A DNA stretch of 64,000 nucleotides from Cellulomonas fulva. GTDB taxonomy: Bacteria > Actinomycetota > Actinomycetes > Actinomycetales > Cellulomonadaceae. The stretch covers positions 62,001 to 126,000 of the forward strand of contig NZ_JAHBOH010000002.1 in assembly GCF_018531375.1 (NCBI RefSeq). The letters are read 5' to 3'. Shown one piece after another: positions 16,991 through 26,927 of the stretch. The notes under the pieces were generated by a model, which worked only from the letters and a program-made list of their open reading frames with translations, did not search any database and was not told the DNA's origin. The first letter of the stretch is position 1. Each line of letters opens with the position of its first letter. Both the position numbers and the translations under genes were made by a program.

Positions 16991-17976
16991 GCGCGCTGGT
17001 CCGGGCCGAGCTCGCGCGCGTGCGGGCGCGGACCGTCGTGTGGGGCACCGCGCTCGTGCTCGTGGTCGCGGCGCTCGGGTTCGTCGTGGCGGCGTGGGAC
17101 GACACGAGGCCGCCCACCGAGCAGCAGGTCGCCGAGGCGCAGGTGGCGTTCGACGCGGCGCTGGCCGACCACGAGCGGCACCACGACGAGCAGGTCGCGC
17201 GGTGCGAGGAGGTCGAGGGCGACGTGCCCGCCGACGAGGACGGGACGAGCTGCGAGGAGCTGTTCGCCGCTCCCGTGCTCGAGGCGTTCCTCCCGTACCG
17301 GCCGGCCCTGGCGGAGACGTTCGCGCGCAGGCTGCAGCCGATGACCTGGGTGCTGGTGGTCGGCCTGCTCGTGATGGGCGTGAGCCTCGTGAGCGCCGAC
17401 CTCGCCTCCGGTGCCATGAGCACGTGGCTGACGTTCGCCCCGCGGCGCGGCCGGGTCCTGCTGAGCAGGCTCGTCGCCGCGCTCGCGGCCGCGGTGCCGG
17501 TGGCTGTCCTCGCGCTCGGGACGGCGGCGCTGGGCATCGTCGCGGTCCTCGCCTGGAACGGCGCGCTGGGCACGGACCGCGCGGACGCCGCGCAGGAGCT
17601 CGCGTCGATCACGTGGCGAGCGCTCGCGACGGGGCTGTGGGCGACGACGCTGGGGCTGGGCCTCGCCTTCGCGCTGCGCCACGCTGCCGCCGTCGCGGGC
17701 GTCGTCGTGTGGTGGGTCGCCGCCGTCGAGAGCGCGCTCCCGACGATCTTCCCCCAGGCCCGCGGCGTCACCCTCGGGACGAACCTCGGCGCGTGGGTCG
17801 AGGGCGTCGGCTACTGGCTGACGGAGGAGTGCGCGCCGGACGCCGCCGGCGTCGAGACGTGCACGACCGTCGAGCACGTGGTCACCCAGGCCCAGGGCGG
17901 CCTGGTCCTGCTCGGGGTGGCTCTCGTGGCGCTCGGGCTGGGTGCGCTGGCGTTCCGGCTGCGCGACATCGGCTAG
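16987..17976 (+). CDS. ABC exporter permease, second copy
   Basis: 329 residues, a paralogue of the permease at 14929-15945. It has the same plan: one span, a cysteine-containing external segment of about 85 residues, then several spans, with GAMSTWLTFAPRRGRVLLS and a C-terminal FRLRDIG. It probably forms a heterodimer or a second exporter with the other copy. The gene is the last of this four-gene unit; a lipoprotein gene converges on it. Confidence 0.85.
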   Translation: MSALVRAELARVRARTVVWGTALVLVVAALGFVVAAWDDTRPPTEQQVAEAQVAFDAALADHERHHDEQVARCEEVEGDVPADEDGTSCEELFAAPVLEAFLPYRPALAETFARRLQPMTWVLVVGLLVMGVSLVSADLASGAMSTWLTFAPRRGRVLLSRLVAALAAAVPVAVLALGTAALGIVAVLAWNGALGTDRADAAQELASITWRALATGLWATTLGLGLAFALRHAAAVAGVVVWWVAAVESALPTIFPQARGVTLGTNLGAWVEGVGYWLTEECAPDAAGVETCTTVEHVVTQAQGGLVLLGVALVALGLGALAFRLRDIG

Positions 17977-17995
17977 GCCACCTCTCTGCGGCCCG

Positions 17996-18751
17996 TCAGG
18001 TCCGCACGTCGAGCACGACGCGCGCCGGGTCGCGCAGGAGCGTCACGCGGAACGGCCGCCGCTCGTCGAGCCCGACGAACGACTGGGACGCGCCCTCGAA
18101 GGTCAGGGGGCGGGTCACCTCGAGGACGGCTCCGGCGCCGGCGACGTCCCGCGCGAGCTCGTCGTGACCTGTCTCGTCCGGGTACGCCGTGCCGGTCACG
18201 ACGACCTGCAGCGTGGCCGGACCCGGGACGTCGACGACCTCGCCGCTCGGGTCGTCGACCGCCTCCTCGACGTACTCGACGCGCCATCCCGGCAGCCCCG
18301 TGCCGGCCAGCTCGTAGACCACGCGCTCGAAACCGTCGTGCCGGCCGGTGCGCACGTCCACCACCGTGAGCACGCCGCCGTCCGCGTCCTGCTCGAGGAC
18401 GGTGCCCGGGTCCGCGAAAGGGCCGCCGTCCGGCTCGGCTGACGTGGGGTCTGTTGACGTGGGGTCTGTTGACGTGGGTTCTGTTGACGTGGGCTCGGCT
18501 GACGTGGGCTCGGCTGGGGTGGGTTCGGCCGGCGTCGCACGGTCCGTCGCGCCGTCCGACGAGGGTGCGGTGGCCGGCGCCGTCGGGCCGTCGCCGGCCC
18601 CGGTCGGGTCGCCTGCCTCGCAGCCGACGAGCGTGAGACCCGCCGCCAGCGCGAGCACCATCCCCGCCGCCCGGCACCGGACGGAGCACAGTGCGGTCGT
18701 TCGTGCGGTCGTCCCTGCGGTCGTCCCTGCGGTCGTCCCTGCGGTCGACAT
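17996..18751 (-). CDS. Lipoprotein with repeat linker and AMIN-like domain
   Basis: 251 residues. A basic N-terminus and hydrophobic segment lead to a lipobox LTLVGC around residue 42. A Thr/Pro/Glu-rich linker follows, encoded by 15-bp repeats (about 18440-18535). The C-terminal 130 residues (VLTVVDVRTGRHDGFERVVY to RDPARVVLDVRT) resemble the AMIN-like beta domain of actinobacterial lipoproteins. It should be anchored outside the membrane; a cell-wall contact role is a guess. The N-terminal TAGTTAGTTAG is encoded by 12-bp repeats at 18703-18750. ATG 18751 is preferred over longer frames. Confidence 0.75.
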   Translation of the reverse strand: MSTAGTTAGTTAGTTARTTALCSVRCRAAGMVLALAAGLTLVGCEAGDPTGAGDGPTAPATAPSSDGATDRATPAEPTPAEPTSAEPTSTEPTSTDPTSTDPTSAEPDGGPFADPGTVLEQDADGGVLTVVDVRTGRHDGFERVVYELAGTGLPGWRVEYVEEAVDDPSGEVVDVPGPATLQVVVTGTAYPDETGHDELARDVAGAGAVLEVTRPLTFEGASQSFVGLDERRPFRVTLLRDPARVVLDVRT

Positions 18752-18925
18752 CGCGCCCCCCGGGCTCTCCTCGTCGTCCGACCAGGCTAGGTCGGGAGAC
18801 CGGGGCGGTCTGCGCGACACGACGGCACTCGCGTCGTCATCCGGAATGCGGGCACGTGAGCCACGATGTGAGACGCGCGGGCCGGGAGGTGACACGTCAT
18901 CGTCCTCAGGCGTAACCTCACCTGC

Positions 18926-18967
18926 GTGCAGACGATCCTCGTAGTACTTCCTGAGCGCGCCGGCTAG
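18926..18967 (+). CDS. ilvB leader peptide
   Basis: The predicted product is [13 protein letters not shown] from a GTG start to a TAG stop. It holds five consecutive branched-chain codons (ATC CTC GTA GTA CTT), of which GTA and CTT are rare in this genome. No ribosome site is present, but the TAACCT box 7 nt upstream suggests that transcription starts at the GTG. The peptide itself is presumably only a sensor of charged tRNA. Confidence 0.75.
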   Translation: MQTILVVLPERAG

Positions 18968-19000
18968 GGCCAGCAAGCACAGGCCTCGTCAGCGCGCTCA

Positions 19001-19042
19001 CCCCTCGACCCGTCGGCAGCAGCCGGCGCGAGGGGTTTTCTG
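19001..19042 (+). terminator. Attenuator terminator before ilvB
   Basis: CCCCTCG (19001-19007) pairs with CGAGGGG (19029-19035), and an inner CGTCGGC/GCCGGCG stem with one G-U pair extends it. TTTTCTGTT follows directly, which makes this one of the few T-tract terminators in the window. Confidence 0.85.
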
Positions 19043-19122
19043 TTGTCCGGGCCGGTACGGCCCGCACCCGTCCCACGAACGACGAGCACCAGCCGAGCAC
19101 CACCAGCAGCAGGGAGACACCG

Positions 19123-20973
19123 ATGGCCCAGGGCCCCCACCCGGCACCGCCGCGGACACCCGTGAGCCCGGCGGTCGTGAGCGCCGCAGCGCGCCCCGCG
19201 CCGAGCACCCCGACGACCGCGGCCGAGAAGGTGACGGGAGCGCAGTCGATCGTCCGCTCGCTCGAGGAGGTCGGTGCGGAGGTCGTCTTCGGCATCCCCG
19301 GCGGCGCGATCCTGCCGACGTACGACCCGCTGATGGACTCCACGCGGCTCCGGCACATCCTGGTCCGGCACGAGCAGGGCGGCGGTCACGCGGCGACGGG
19401 CTACGCCGCCGCGACCGGCCGGGTGGGCGTCTGCATGGCGACGTCCGGCCCGGGCGCCACCAACCTGGTCACGCCGATCGCCGACGCGAACATGGACTCG
19501 GTGCCCCTCGTCGCGATCACCGGGCAGGTGGGCGCGTCGCTGATCGGCACGGACGCGTTCCAGGAGGCCGACATCGTCGGCATCACGCTGCCGGTGACCA
19601 AGCACAACTTCCTGGTCACGGACGCGGACGAGATCCCGCGCGTCATCGCGGAGGCGTTCCACATCGCCGAGTCCGGGCGGCCCGGCCCGGTGCTCGTGGA
19701 CATCGCCAAGTCGGCGATGCAGGCGCAGACCACCTTCGCGTGGCCGCAGGAGATCGCGCTGCCCGGCTACCACCCGGTGACCAAGCCGCACGCCAAGCAG
19801 ATCCGCGAGGCCGCGCGCCTCCTCGCGACGGCTCGTCGTCCCGTGCTGTACGTCGGCGGCGGCGTCATCCGCGCCCGTGCGGCACGCCAGCTGCGCGCGC
19901 TCGTCGACGCGTCGGGCGCGCCCGCCGTCACCACGCTCATGGCGCGCGGCGCCCTGCCGGACACGCACCCGCAGAACCTCGGGATGCCGGGCATGCACGG
20001 CACGGTCGCCGCCGTCGCGGCGCTGCAGAAGGCGGACCTCGTCGTCGCCCTGGGTGCGCGGTTCGACGACCGGGTGACGGGCCAGCTCTCGTCGTTCGCG
20101 CCGAACGCGACCGTGGTGCACGCCGACATCGACCCCGCGGAGATCGGCAAGAACAAGGCGGTCGACGTGCCGATCGTCGGCGACCTCGCGGAGGTGCTGG
20201 CAGACCTGCTGCCGGAGCTCGAGCGTGAGCACGGCCAGCACGGCAAGCCGGACCTCGAGGCCTGGTGGCGCCAGCTCGACGCGTGGCGGGAGACGTTCCC
20301 GCTCGGCTACGACGAGCCCTCGGACGGCCACCTCGCGCCGCAGCACGTGATCCAACGGATCGGGGAGATCACCGGTCCGGAGGCGACCTACGTCGCGGGC
20401 GTCGGGCAGCACCAGATGTGGGCCGCGCAGTTCATCAAGTACGAGCGCCCGAACGCGTGGCTCAACTCCGGTGGCCTCGGCACCATGGGCTACGCCGTCC
20501 CGGCGGCCATGGGGGCCAAGGTCGGGGAGCCGGACCGCACCGTCTGGGCGATCGACGGCGACGGCTGCTTCCAGATGACCAACCAGGAGCTCGCGACCTG
20601 CGCGATCAACGAGATCCCGATCAAGGTCGCGGTGGTGAACAACTCCTCGCTCGGCATGGTCCGGCAGTGGCAGACGCTGTTCTACGAGTCGCGGTACTCG
20701 AACACCGACCTGCACACCGGTCACGGCACGCGCCGCATCCCGGACTTCGTCAAGCTCGCGGACGCCTACGGCTGCGTGGGCCTGCGGTGCGAGACGAAGG
20801 CCGACGTCGACGCGACGATCAAGCGCGCGCTCGAGATCGACGACCAGCCCGTCGTGGTCGACTTCACCGTCTCGCGCGACGCGATGGTGTGGCCGATGGT
20901 CGCCGCGGGCGTGAGCAACGACGACATCCAGTACGCGCGGGGCATCAGCCCGGCGTGGGACCGGGAGGACTGA
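19123..20973 (+). CDS. ilvB: Acetolactate synthase, large (catalytic) subunit
   Basis: 616 residues. It condenses pyruvate with pyruvate or 2-ketobutyrate, the first common step of branched-chain synthesis, using TPP, Mg2+ and FAD. The catalytic Glu lies in [17 protein letters not shown]. The TPP-binding motif is [19 protein letters not shown] ending in VVNN, and the middle domain has [13 protein letters not shown]. The first 35 residues are Ala/Pro-rich and not conserved. It is followed 2 nt later by the regulatory subunit gene and is controlled by the leader upstream. Confidence 0.97.
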   Translation: MAQGPHPAPPRTPVSPAVVSAAARPAPSTPTTAAEKVTGAQSIVRSLEEVGAEVVFGIPGGAILPTYDPLMDSTRLRHILVRHEQGGGHAATGYAAATGRVGVCMATSGPGATNLVTPIADANMDSVPLVAITGQVGASLIGTDAFQEADIVGITLPVTKHNFLVTDADEIPRVIAEAFHIAESGRPGPVLVDIAKSAMQAQTTFAWPQEIALPGYHPVTKPHAKQIREAARLLATARRPVLYVGGGVIRARAARQLRALVDASGAPAVTTLMARGALPDTHPQNLGMPGMHGTVAAVAALQKADLVVALGARFDDRVTGQLSSFAPNATVVHADIDPAEIGKNKAVDVPIVGDLAEVLADLLPELEREHGQHGKPDLEAWWRQLDAWRETFPLGYDEPSDGHLAPQHVIQRIGEITGPEATYVAGVGQHQMWAAQFIKYERPNAWLNSGGLGTMGYAVPAAMGAKVGEPDRTVWAIDGDGCFQMTNQELATCAINEIPIKVAVVNNSSLGMVRQWQTLFYESRYSNTDLHTGHGTRRIPDFVKLADAYGCVGLRCETKADVDATIKRALEIDDQPVVVDFTVSRDAMVWPMVAAGVSNDDIQYARGISPAWDRED

Positions 20974-20975
20974 CC

Positions 20976-22600
<1,625 letters not shown>

Positions 22601-22611
22601 CCTGCACGACC

Positions 22612-22642
22612 AGGCGCGGCGCACCACAGGTGCGCCGCGCCT
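22612..22642 (+). terminator. Hairpin after ilvC
   Basis: AGGCGCGGCGCACC (22612-22625) and its perfect complement (22629-22642) form a 14-bp stem 11 nt after the ilvC stop. There is no T-tract. It probably ends the ilvBNC transcript. Confidence 0.75.
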
Positions 22643-22773
22643 CGTCGTACCGGCGGATCCCGCGTACGAGTCCCCGCTCGCGTCCCGCCCGACGCGCGGG
22701 CGTGGGAGGGCTGGTCGGACAGGGTGGTGCGGGTCCGGCAGGATGGGGGCACCGACGTCGAGGAGGAGCGGGC

Positions 22774-23220
22774 ATGACTGGGTACGACGAGCAGGCAGCG
22801 GCGGGGCGTGAGGTCGCCGACGAGAACCCGGACGTGGCCTACGACGGCGACGAGCGCATCACCGCGTTCTGGCAGGCGGCGCGCGGGCACGTGGGCTTCG
22901 GCAAGCTGGACGGGATCGTCGGGGCGGTGCCGCTCGACGTGGTCCCGCCGCCGTCGTTCTCCTACGGCGAGGGCGCGGAGGCCGACGCGGCGGTGCTCGA
23001 GGTGCTGGCCGGCACGCGCACGCAGGGCTCGACGCCCCGGGCCGACTTCCACGAGGGCGACGAGCTGCCGCGCGTGGGCGACCTGGCGATCGTCCTGGAC
23101 AGCGCGGCCGAGCCGCGCGCGCTGATCCGCACCACGGAGGTCACGGTGACCGACGACGCGGTGGCGGAGACGTACGAGCTGATCTACCCGACCCGCGGCG
23201 CCACCCCCGCGGTCGACTGA
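22774..23220 (+). CDS. ASCH-domain protein
   Basis: 148 residues. ITAFWQAARGHVGFGKLDGI and LPRVGDLAIVLDSAAEPRAL with the following IRTTEVTVT are typical of the ASCH family (PF04266), a PUA-like fold that probably binds RNA or nucleotides. The usual C-terminal helix region of the longer members is missing, and the protein ends soon after ETYELIYPTRG. A GAGGAGCGGGC ribosome site supports the ATG. No functional link to the surrounding biosynthetic genes is evident. Confidence 0.75.
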   Translation: MTGYDEQAAAGREVADENPDVAYDGDERITAFWQAARGHVGFGKLDGIVGAVPLDVVPPPSFSYGEGAEADAAVLEVLAGTRTQGSTPRADFHEGDELPRVGDLAIVLDSAAEPRALIRTTEVTVTDDAVAETYELIYPTRGATPAVD

Positions 23221-23388
23221 CCCGCTCACCGGGACCCCGCGCCGCCCCTGCCCACCGTCCCGACGGGACTGCGCACGGTCTCGAGGCGCTGCGTGCGGGC
23301 CGGCGGCTGGGAGACGGGCGCAGGGAGGCGCTGTGTCGGATGGTGAGATCGGTGTATCGCGGGGTGGGACGGCCGGTAGCGTGGGGGG

Positions 23389-24453
23389 ATGAGCAGCAGC
23401 GCTACCGCCCGGGACATCAACCTCGCCGTCGTCGCCGGTGACGGCATCGGCACCGAGGTCGTCGAGCAGGGCCTGCTGGTGCTCGACGCGGCGCTGTCCG
23501 GCTCGGGCGTCGGCGTCACCACGACGGACTTCGACCTGGGCGCGCGCCGCTGGCACGCGACGGGGGAGACGCTCACGGACGCGGACCTCGAGGCGATCCG
23601 CACCCACGACGCGATCCTGCTCGGCGCCATCGGCGACCCGAGCGTCCCGTCGGGCGTGCTCGAGCGCGGGCTGCTGCTCAAGCTGCGCTTCGCGCTGGAC
23701 CACTACGTGAACCTGCGCCCCGGCAAGCTGTTCCCGGGCGTGACGAGCCCGCTCGGCAACCCCGGCGAGGTCGACTTCGTCGTCGTGCGGGAGGGCACCG
23801 AGGGCCCGTACGTCGGCAACGGCGGGGCGATCCGCGTGGGCACGCCGCACGAGGTGGCGAACGAGGTCAGCGTCAACACGGCGTTCGGCGTGGAGCGCGT
23901 GGTGCGCGACGCGTTCGCCCGGGCCGCCGCGCGCCCCCGCAAGAAGCTCACGCTCGTCCACAAGCACAACGTGCTGGTGCACGCCGGGCACCTGTGGCGC
24001 CGCACGGTCGAGGCCGTGAACGCCGAGTTCCCGGACGTCACCGTGGACTACCTGCACGTCGACGCCGCCACGATCTTCCTGGTGACGAACCCGAGCCGGT
24101 TCGACGTGATCGTCACCGACAACCTGTTCGGCGACATCCTGACGGACCTCGCCGCGGCGATCACCGGTGGCATCGGCCTGGCGGCCAGCGCCAACATCAA
24201 CCCGGACCGCACGGCGCCGAGCATGTTCGAGCCGGTGCACGGCTCGGCCCCCGACATCGCCGGCCAGGGCAAGGCCGACCCGACCGCCACCGTGCTCTCG
24301 GTCGCCCTGCTGCTGGACCACCTGGGCCTGCACACCCAGGCCCGGACGGTGGAGGACGCCGTCGCGGCCGACCTGGCCGAGCGCGGCGCCACCGCGCGAG
24401 TACGGTCGACGGCCGAGGTGGGCAAGGACCTCGCCGCGCGCGTCGCCGGCTAG
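23389..24453 (+). CDS. leuB: 3-isopropylmalate dehydrogenase
   Basis: 354 residues. It oxidatively decarboxylates 3-isopropylmalate in leucine synthesis. The signatures are [18 protein letters not shown] at the start, [14 protein letters not shown], and [20 protein letters not shown] with the metal-binding aspartates. [20 protein letters not shown] is also intact. A TAGCGT box lies 6 nt before the ATG, so it probably has its own leaderless promoter. The aligned length and motifs favour LeuB over isocitrate or tartrate dehydrogenases. Confidence 0.95.
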   Translation: MSSSATARDINLAVVAGDGIGTEVVEQGLLVLDAALSGSGVGVTTTDFDLGARRWHATGETLTDADLEAIRTHDAILLGAIGDPSVPSGVLERGLLLKLRFALDHYVNLRPGKLFPGVTSPLGNPGEVDFVVVREGTEGPYVGNGGAIRVGTPHEVANEVSVNTAFGVERVVRDAFARAAARPRKKLTLVHKHNVLVHAGHLWRRTVEAVNAEFPDVTVDYLHVDAATIFLVTNPSRFDVIVTDNLFGDILTDLAAAITGGIGLAASANINPDRTAPSMFEPVHGSAPDIAGQGKADPTATVLSVALLLDHLGLHTQARTVEDAVAADLAERGATARVRSTAEVGKDLAARVAG

Positions 24454-24659
24454 TCGCTCCTCGTCCCACCGAAGGTCGTCGTCCCCCGTCCCCGGGTCCC
24501 CGGTGACGAGACGGCCGACCTGCCGTACGCCTCCGTCCGCCGTGACGTCCGTGCCGCGTGGCAGCGCGACGCGCTGAACGGCACGACGAGGCCCGCGGAC
24601 AGTTCACCAGGCCGCCGCCGCCGGGTACCGTCAGACCAGCCCAGGTGAAAGGCCCCCAC

Positions 24660-25769
24660 ATGAGCACCGTCGCTTCCCCCACGTCCGCCGACCTCTTCGA
24701 GGTGCACGGGACGACGAGCCCCGCCTCCGACGCCGAGCGCGCCGAGCTGCTCGCCGCGCCGCGGTTCGGCACCGTCTTCACGGACCACATGGCCCGCATC
24801 ACGTACTCGCAGGAGGACGGCTGGCACCACCGGCGCGTCGAGCCGTACGGACCCCTGCAGCTGGACCCCGCGACGTCGGTCCTGCACTACGCGCAGGAGA
24901 TCTTCGAGGGACTCAAGGCGTACCGGCACCCGGACGACTCGATCTGGACGTTCCGCCCGCAGTCGAACGCCGCGCGCTTCGCACGGTCGGCGCACCGGCT
25001 GGCCCTGCCCGTGCTCCCCGAGGCCGACTTCCTGGGCGCGATCGAGGCGCTGGTGCGCACGGACGCCGCCTGGGTGCCCGCGGGCGAGGAGAAGAGCCTG
25101 TACCTGCGGCCGTTCATGTACGCCTCGGAGTCGTTCCTGGGCGTCCGGCCGTCGCTCGAGGCGGAGTTCCTGGTCATCGCCTCCCCGGTGGGCCCGTACT
25201 TCGCGGGCGGCGTGCGGCCGGTGGCCATCTGGGTCGACCAGCAGCTGCACCGCGCGGGCGCGGGCGGCACCGGCGACGCCAAGTGCGGCGGCAACTACGC
25301 GGCCAGCCTGCTCCCGCAGCAGAACGCCTACGCCAAGGGCTTCGAGCAGGTGTGCTTCCTCGACGCGTCCACCAAGACCTACCTCGAGGAGCTCGGCGGG
25401 ATGAACGTCGTGGTCGTCCACGCCGACGGGTCCGTGGTGACCCCGCCGGTGGCGGGCTCGATCCTCGAGGGCGTCACGCGCTCGTCGATCCTGCAGCTCG
25501 TGGCGGACGCGGGCCACGAGGTCTCGGAGCGCCCGATCGCGCTGGCCGAGCTCAAGGCCGGCCTCGCCGACGGCTCGGTCACCGAGGTGTTCGCGTGCGG
25601 GACCGCCGCGGTGATCACGCCGATCGGCCGGCTGGCGAGCGACGACTTCGACCTCACGGTGGGTGACGGGACGGCCGGTCCGGTCACGACGAGGACGCGC
25701 GCCGAGCTCACCGACATCCAGTACGGCCGCGCGACCGACCGGCACGGGTGGCTGCACCGCATCGCCTGA
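24660..25769 (+). CDS. ilvE: Branched-chain amino acid aminotransferase
   Basis: 369 residues, fold type IV PLP enzyme. It transfers the amino group between glutamate and the keto acids of Leu, Ile and Val. The PLP lysine lies in GTGDAKCGGNYAASLLPQQ, with LHYAQEIFEGLKAYR and EELGGMNVVVVHADG also conserved. The ribosome site AGGTGAAAGG supports the ATG. A perfect 17-bp hairpin closes the transcript. Confidence 0.97.
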   Translation: MSTVASPTSADLFEVHGTTSPASDAERAELLAAPRFGTVFTDHMARITYSQEDGWHHRRVEPYGPLQLDPATSVLHYAQEIFEGLKAYRHPDDSIWTFRPQSNAARFARSAHRLALPVLPEADFLGAIEALVRTDAAWVPAGEEKSLYLRPFMYASESFLGVRPSLEAEFLVIASPVGPYFAGGVRPVAIWVDQQLHRAGAGGTGDAKCGGNYAASLLPQQNAYAKGFEQVCFLDASTKTYLEELGGMNVVVVHADGSVVTPPVAGSILEGVTRSSILQLVADAGHEVSERPIALAELKAGLADGSVTEVFACGTAAVITPIGRLASDDFDLTVGDGTAGPVTTRTRAELTDIQYGRATDRHGWLHRIA

Positions 25770-25775
25770 CCTGGC

Positions 25776-25826
25776 GACGACGAGAGCCGCCCACCCGCTC
25801 GGTGCGGGAGGGCGGCTCTCGTCGTC
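25776..25826 (+). terminator. Perfect 17-bp hairpin after ilvE
   Basis: GACGACGAGAGCCGCCC (25776-25792) and its exact complement (25810-25826) flank a 17-nt loop, starting 7 nt after the ilvE stop. It could also stop transcription coming from the opposite gene at 25923. Confidence 0.8.
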
Positions 25827-25830
25827 CTGC

Positions 25831-25890
25831 GTCGTACGGAGTCGTACGGAGTCGTACGGCTTCGTACGGCGTCGTGCGGCGTCGTACGGT
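25831..25890. repeat. Six 10-bp tandem repeats, GTCGTACGGA type
   Basis: Six consecutive 10-bp units (GTCGTACGGA twice, then four near copies) directly follow the ilvE hairpin. They lie in the convergent gap before the membrane protein gene. Each unit holds the palindrome CGTACG or a near copy. No coding role is seen. Confidence 0.75.
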
Positions 25891-25922
25891 CGCCGGCGGC
25901 CGGTGACCGTGCGGCGGTGCCG

Positions 25923-26573
25923 TCAGGTGGTGACCACGGTGGTGGTGCGGGACAGGACGCCGCTCAGGAGCGACCAGATCGCGATCCCGACCAGCAGGTT
26001 CACCGCGCCGGCGCACAGGGCTGCCGTGGTGTCGTCGGTCCAGGTGAGCGGGAGGAGCGCGGCGGCGACGGTCGCGAGCGCCATGATCCAGCCGAAGAAG
26101 GCCCGCGGCCGCGGCGTCGAGATCAGCAGCAGGTGCAGCAGCGCGGCCGCCGCGATCGCCGCGACGAACCCCGCGACGGCGTAGGCCCACGAGTCGCTGT
26201 CGGTGCCGAACGGGTCCTTGACCACGATGCCGACGTCGAGGATCGACTGGAAGACGAGCACCCCGACGACCCCGACGAGAGCCGCGACGATCCCGGTGGC
26301 GACCGCGCCGCCCCAGTAGGGGCCGGCGCGCAGGACGACGCGGGAGGTGGGCGCCGGCGCGGGCGTGCTGGCGAAGGCCGGCGGCACCGGCTCGGCCGGC
26401 TGCGCCCAGACCGGCTGGACGGCCGGTGGCGGTGACGCCGGGACGGCAGGCTGGGCGACCGGCTGCACGGCCGGCGGCGTGACCGGTGGTGTCACCGGGG
26501 TCGTGGCCGCGGGCTCGCCGTACGCGGACGGGCGCGGGGGGTAGGCGGGCTGGTCGGGCGGTGGGACGGACAC
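25923..26573 (-). CDS. Membrane protein with Pro-rich N-terminus, DUF6069-like
   Basis: 216 residues. The first 80 residues are Pro/Ala-rich and cytoplasmic. Four hydrophobic spans follow: GAVATGIVAALVGVVGVLVF, YAVAGFVAAIAAAALLHLLL, FGWIMALATVAAALLPL and GAVNLLVGIAIWSLLSGVL. The pattern with PFGTDSDSWAYAVAG and STPRPRAFFGWIMALA resembles the DUF6069 family, whose role is unknown. The GTG start at 26573 follows GAGGAGG. It stands alone between two amino acid genes. Confidence 0.72.
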   Translation of the reverse strand: MSVPPPDQPAYPPRPSAYGEPAATTPVTPPVTPPAVQPVAQPAVPASPPPAVQPVWAQPAEPVPPAFASTPAPAPTSRVVLRAGPYWGGAVATGIVAALVGVVGVLVFQSILDVGIVVKDPFGTDSDSWAYAVAGFVAAIAAAALLHLLLISTPRPRAFFGWIMALATVAAALLPLTWTDDTTAALCAGAVNLLVGIAIWSLLSGVLSRTTTVVTT

Positions 26574-26760
26574 GATGGCCTCCTCGCCGGGATGGGCAGC
26601 ACGACGGCACGGACGGCCGTCGTCCTCGCCACGCTAGCGGCGTAGCGCCGCACCGCATCCCGAACGCCGGAGCGGGAGCCCCGGCCCGGCGCAGTCCGAG
26701 GGATGGACCTCCCGGGGAGCGGGCGTGACCGGTGCGCGTGACCTGTGCCACCATGTGGCC

Positions 26761-26790
26761 ATGTCCCCGTGGACCGCGATTATCGACTAG
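26761..26790 (+). CDS. cimA leader peptide
   Basis: MSPWTAIID, with adjacent Ile codons ATT ATC just before the stop. ATT is very rare in this genome, as expected for a sensor codon. The stop TAG touches a 10-bp hairpin, so a ribosome stalled on the Ile codons would melt it. Confidence 0.65.
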   Translation: MSPWTAIID

Positions 26791-26815
26791 CGCGCCGACC
26801 CACCCGTCGGCGCGC

Positions 26816-26845
26816 AGACCTCCCGTACCCCGGGGGGTCTTTTTG
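26816..26845 (+). terminator. Attenuator terminator before cimA
   Basis: AGACCTCCC (26816-26824) pairs with GGGGGGTCT (26832-26840) with one G-U pair, around a 7-nt loop, and is followed by TTTTG. A T-tract terminator inside a leader is rare in the window; the only other is before ilvB. Confidence 0.82.
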
Positions 26846-26927
26846 TTGGTGCGGGTCCGTCTCACGAGGACACCCCCGCACCACCGGCACGGCCCCCGCC
26901 CCGCCCGCACGTGAAGAGAGCAGCACC

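Larger units (their letters stand above)
18889..19042 (+). promoter_or_regulatory. ilvBNC leader: promoter, leader peptide and attenuator
   Basis: A promoter-like pair, TGACAC at 18890-18895 and TAACCT at 18913-18918 with 17-bp spacing, lies 7 nt before a GTG that opens a 13-residue leader peptide containing ILVVL. About 33 nt after its stop a strong intrinsic terminator begins (19001-19042). The ilvB start is a further 81 nt away. This is the layout of ribosome-mediated transcription attenuation: ribosomes starved of charged Ile, Leu or Val tRNA would stall in the leader and prevent the terminator. The antiterminator pairing was not worked out. Confidence 0.75.
26725..26845 (+). promoter_or_regulatory. 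cimA leader: promoter, Ile-containing leader peptide, two hairpins
   Basis: GTGACC at 26725-26730 and CACCAT at 26749-26754 can form a promoter; the latter lies 6 nt before an ATG that opens a 9-residue leader. A 10-bp hairpin GCGCGCCGAC/GTCGGCGCGC (26790-26815) starts at the last base of the leader stop. It abuts an intrinsic terminator (26816-26845). cimA begins 83 nt later. The layout implies attenuation by isoleucyl-tRNA charge, which suits a gene for the isoleucine pathway. The exact alternative folds were not computed. Confidence 0.7.
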
